Source: Brachionus plicatilis (taxonomy: Eukaryota > Rotifera > Eurotatoria > Ploima > Brachionidae). Taken from it: a stretch of DNA of 18,990 nucleotides. The stretch's first letter is position 1. Each line of letters starts with the position of its first letter. The translations under genes and the position numbers were made by a program. Positions 16,155 through 18,990 of this stretch are shown here, piece after piece. Location: positions 424,511 to 443,500 of the forward strand of contig QEOQ01000451.1 in assembly GCA_010279815.1 (NCBI GenBank), given 5' to 3'. The notes beneath the pieces were generated by a model. That model was not told where the DNA came from and searched no databases. It was given only the letters and a program-made list of their open reading frames with translations.

Positions 16155-18990
16155 ATGATTCGAAATTTAACAGCTATCCTCCTAGTACTAGCCTTTAGCT
16201 CATCAGCTTTTTGTGTGGAACAAACGATCTCTAGTCTTCAAGCAAAGTCTATAAATTTAGATGACTATAAGTATTTAAGATTTAAGACCAGGTCTAATTA
16301 TCTATGCAAATAACCTGTTTTTAAGAGATCGAGTCAAAGAAATGTTTTATCACGCATATGATAGCTATATTTATAATGCATACCCATATGATGAATTAAA
16401 GCCTATCAGTTGTCAAGGATTTGACACTTGGGGCAGGTATTAATCACTGAGATAATTTCATTTGATTTTAAATATGAGTATTGATTTTGAAGTTATTCTC
16501 TCACTTTAATCGATGCCCTTGACATGCTGATAATACTTGGTAATCGGACAGAATTTGAAAGAGTTTCTAATTTGCTTGAAAAAACTATTAGTTTTGACAA
16601 AGACATAAATGTATCCGTCTTTGAAACAAATATAAGAGGTAAACTAGTAAATTTGAACTTCGAATTAGATAAAAATTGAATTTTTAAATTTTCTAGTTAT
16701 TGGAGGCCTTATTGCAGCTCATTTGCTATCCTATCGACTTTATTTGAAAAAAAATACAAATGAACTCGATGTAACAAAAATAGAAAATTTAGATCCCGAA
16801 TGGCCATGCAACGGACCCTTGCTACGACTTGCAGTAAAAGCTGCTGATAAAATTTTGCCTGGTTAGTGAATCTTTAAATAAAAATGCCTCACTTAAATTC
16901 GAATAAGTTTTAAAATAATTAATACAAAATTTTTAAATATTTATTTAGAAAAAAATTGAGGCTAATTAGCTTTTAAAATTGTTTAAGCTTTATTATAAGC
17001 ATATAATCAAACTAGAAAAATTAAAAAAAAGCATCTTGGTTAGTTAATTTTTTTAATAAAGCTTTTGATACTCCGACTGGCATGCCTTATGGAACAGTGA
17101 ATTTAAAAAATGGTGTCCCAAAAGGTGAAACTCCAGTCACTTGGTAACAAATTTTAAAAAAAATCTGCAAGATTTTATTGTAATGAAATCACTTTGTAGT
17201 TTAATTTTTTATTTAAAAATTAAATTAAAAAACAATTAATTTACAAAAATTAGCTAACAAAGCTTAGAAATATGGATTATATAAAAAAATGGTTCTATTA
17301 ATTAAAATAAAACAGCATACAATTTGAGTTAATAATAATAATAATAATGATAATAATAATAATAAAGAGTAACTACAGTAAATGACACACTTTTGGTCAT
17401 TTACGAAGCTTAGAGACAGTAGACTCCAAGCTATGGTAGCTTATATTGTTTGCGATTTGTCAAACTTGTTTTTAAAACAATTAACTGTTCTGGATTCACA
17501 TATTTGTGTTGGCAGTTTGTTCCATCCTTTTACCACTCTATTTGTAAAAAAGTTTTCTCTTTTTCTACAATTTGTTCGTTGCTGTCTAAAACGATATGGG
17601 CCCCCTCTAATGGACCCAGGCGGTCCAGTCTGCGTGAGTGAGTTAGCTGGCATGTTTGGATGAAACCATTTTACTTTATTGTAGCCCCTGACGAATTTGA
17701 ACATCTGTATCATATCTCCTCTTTCTCTCCTTTCAGACAATTTTTGCAGCCTTAATTTTCTTAGTCTCTCCTCATACTTCATATGTCTGAGATGATGTAT
17801 TGACTTCGTGGCCCTTCTTTGTACCATTTCAAGACACTTGATATCCTTGCTATTGTAAGGACACCACGCTTGAACAGCATATTCCAAATGTGGTCTTACA
17901 TAAGTCTTGTACAGTGAGCTGAGCATTTTGACATCCATTGATTTAAATGTTTTGTGGATTGTAGCAAGTGCTGTGTTGCCCCTCATAGCTGCTATCTTAC
18001 ATTGATCGTCCCACTTAAGATTGGACTTAATTTGGACTCCGAGATCTCTTTCCGAAAATGATTCATCAAGAATTTTTAAATTTTCATTTTAAATTTTCTT
18101 TTTACATTTGATATAATTTTTTCGGCAAAAATTTCTTAGACAATTAAAAATAAGGTGACAGTCGAAATTTGATCTTATGATAAATATTGTTTTTTCATTT
18201 TATTTTTATTATCAAAATTTAAAAAATCAAATTGAAACATTATTATAGAGTAATGAATTGAAAAATGAATTTGAATTAATGATTCAAAATTATTTTATTT
18301 AATTATTTGATGAGCACTAAAATTATTTTTTTTTATATAAATCGAGAAATTAAGCACAGATTAATTAAAAAATTATTTTAATTTATTGATGACACAAAAT
18401 AATTTTAAAATTAAAGGTTATTTGATCATTGTTTGTATAACCAGCATAGAAAAATTTCTCTTAAATTAGTCTTATTAAAAGTATTGAAATTAGTCGTATT
18501 GAAATACAATATTTTATAGCATTGAAATATTTCATACAAAACTTCCAATAGTAAAAGAAAAATATGCTATAACTTTTGTTCTAATGGACAAAAACTTTTT
18601 CAGCAGATGAAAAATAGTTTTGTTTTACTTACTTTGAAAGTCTCCAAAATTTTCAAAACTTTTTTTGTAGACTTCCGCAGTAGGTGAAACAAAAGAGTTT
18701 CACTTTGTTTAACTTTCAGAACAATTTTTTGATCATTAGAACAAAACTTCTAAAAACTTATTCTTATTTTATTGGAAATTTTGAATGAAACTTCAAAATG
18801 TCATATTTATTGTTTTTATTTGATTTCATAAAATTATCAATATGAAAAAAAGTGTTCTCATTGAAATAAATTCTTGCTAATTTTGAAACAATTTAGGAAT
18901 AAATTTTTTAGTGTTGCAGGAGTGGGTACATTTTTGGTAGAATTTTCAGCTCTATCGAGATTGACAGGGGATAAAAAATATGAGGAAGCT
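16155..18990 (+). CDS. EDEM2: ER degradation-enhancing alpha-mannosidase-like protein 2 (3' partial)
   Basis: Exons are 16155-16270, 16326-16436, 16493-16638, 16697-16861, 17062-17143 and 18912-18990 (continuing). Introns are 55, 56, 58, 200 and 1768 nt, all GT-AG and phase-consistent, giving 233 codons to the window edge. The N-terminus is a signal peptide ([13 protein letters not shown]..., ending about Cys20). Glycosyl-hydrolase-47 signatures follow: [51 protein letters not shown] with the catalytic-type Glu, [38 protein letters not shown] and [13 protein letters not shown]. The absence of a long N-terminal extension and the order of these blocks match EDEM2. The family trims mannose from misfolded glycoproteins in the ER lumen, marking them for ERAD. 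The fifth intron carries two repeat elements. The last third or more of the gene lies to the right. Confidence 0.93.
17329..17366 (-). repeat. (TTA)n microsatellite tail of the CR1-like remnant
   Basis: About twelve AAT/TAA units on the plus strand with one interruption (TGA), placed exactly at the 3' terminus of the antisense retrotransposon remnant. Confidence 0.8.
17329..18088 (-). mobile_element. CR1-like non-LTR retrotransposon remnant in EDEM2 intron 5
   Basis: A minus-strand frame is open from about 18088 to the stop at 17441-17443. It carries [71 protein letters not shown] and [14 protein letters not shown]. These are the standard C-terminal blocks of CR1-type reverse transcriptases, downstream of the catalytic core. 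The 3' end is a roughly 75-bp UTR and a (TTA)n tail at 17329-17366. It is 5'-truncated and antisense to EDEM2. Compared with the remnant at 5613-6002 it shares the FF-x-NRVV-x-x-WN-x-LP block, but the intervening sequence differs, so they are different families or subfamilies. The frame is uninterrupted for over 640 bp, so this insertion is not very old. No target-site duplication was identified. Confidence 0.9.
18518..18805. repeat. palindromic foldback (MITE-like) element, copy 2, in EDEM2 intron 5
   Basis: It starts TAGCATTGAAATATTTCATA, closely matching TAGCATTGCAAAATTTAATA of copy 1. The two halves are inverted: ACTTTTGTTCTAATGGACAA on the left versus AGTTTTGTTCTAATGATCAA from the reverse-complemented right half. 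It contains TTCCGCAGTAGGTGAAAC and a perfect hairpin GTGAAAC-AAAAGA-GTTTCAC. No ORF. Boundaries are approximate. Confidence 0.65.

Noticed and set aside
16258..16325. In-frame stop making EDEM2 look like a pseudogene near its start
   Set aside because: A 55-nt GTATTT...TTTAAG intron removes the stop and joins the signal-peptide exon to DRVKEMF in phase.
17382..17663. Plus-strand frames over the intronic retrotransposon
   Set aside because: They are antisense shadows of the CR1-like C-terminal coding sequence.
18912..18920. Alternative acceptor GCAG before GAGTGGGT in EDEM2
   Set aside because: Using it breaks the frame with exon 5; the acceptor TTTTTTAG at 18910-18911 restores the family sequence TCVAGVGTF.

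Overview
The window is animal nuclear DNA. It is very AT-rich, its genes are split by many short GT-AG introns (mostly 47-73 nt), and every recognisable protein belongs to a metazoan family. An AT-rich, small-intron genome with CR1-like, Tc1-like and Mutator-like transposon debris suggests a small protostome; a monogonont rotifer is my guess, held with low confidence. All multi-exon models below were spliced by hand and checked for reading phase.

Layout, left to right. (1) 344-2354, plus: the 3' part of a PDZ-DH-PH (RhoGEF-like) gene, far more GC-rich than anything else here. (2) 2355-5612: AT-rich DNA with no supported gene. (3) 5613-6002, minus: a 5'-truncated CR1-like non-LTR retrotransposon ending in a trinucleotide tail. 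(4) 7284-8207, minus: a four-exon, 258-residue protein with two PDZ domains. (5) 8208-8822: a 615-bp divergent intergenic region carrying three E2F-like sites. (6) 8823-10122, plus: a complete five-exon CPEB2-4/Orb2-type RNA-binding protein of 364 residues. (7) 10358-10664, minus: a two-exon, single filamin-type Ig repeat, convergent with CPEB. (8) 11764-11937, plus: a small ORF with a diverged relative at 15277-15429. (9) 12809-15781: a cluster of DNA elements, namely a palindromic foldback element, a dead Tc1-like transposon with long inverted repeats, and a 740-bp Mutator-like element. The last has a perfect 9-bp target-site duplication, arms built from a short motif repeated about every 20 bp, and the second small ORF inside. 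(10) 16155-18990, plus, running off the right edge: the 5' half of an EDEM2 gene (ER mannosidase-like, glycoprotein ERAD). Its 1.77-kb fifth intron contains an antisense CR1-like remnant and a second copy of the foldback element.

The host genes do not form a pathway. They cover Rho-family GTPase signalling, PDZ scaffolding, translational control, an actin-linker-type fold and ER quality control. The most unusual structure is the Mutator-like element: phased motif arrays flank one tiny basic ORF, and a relative of that ORF lies 3.5 kb upstream outside any element I could delimit.
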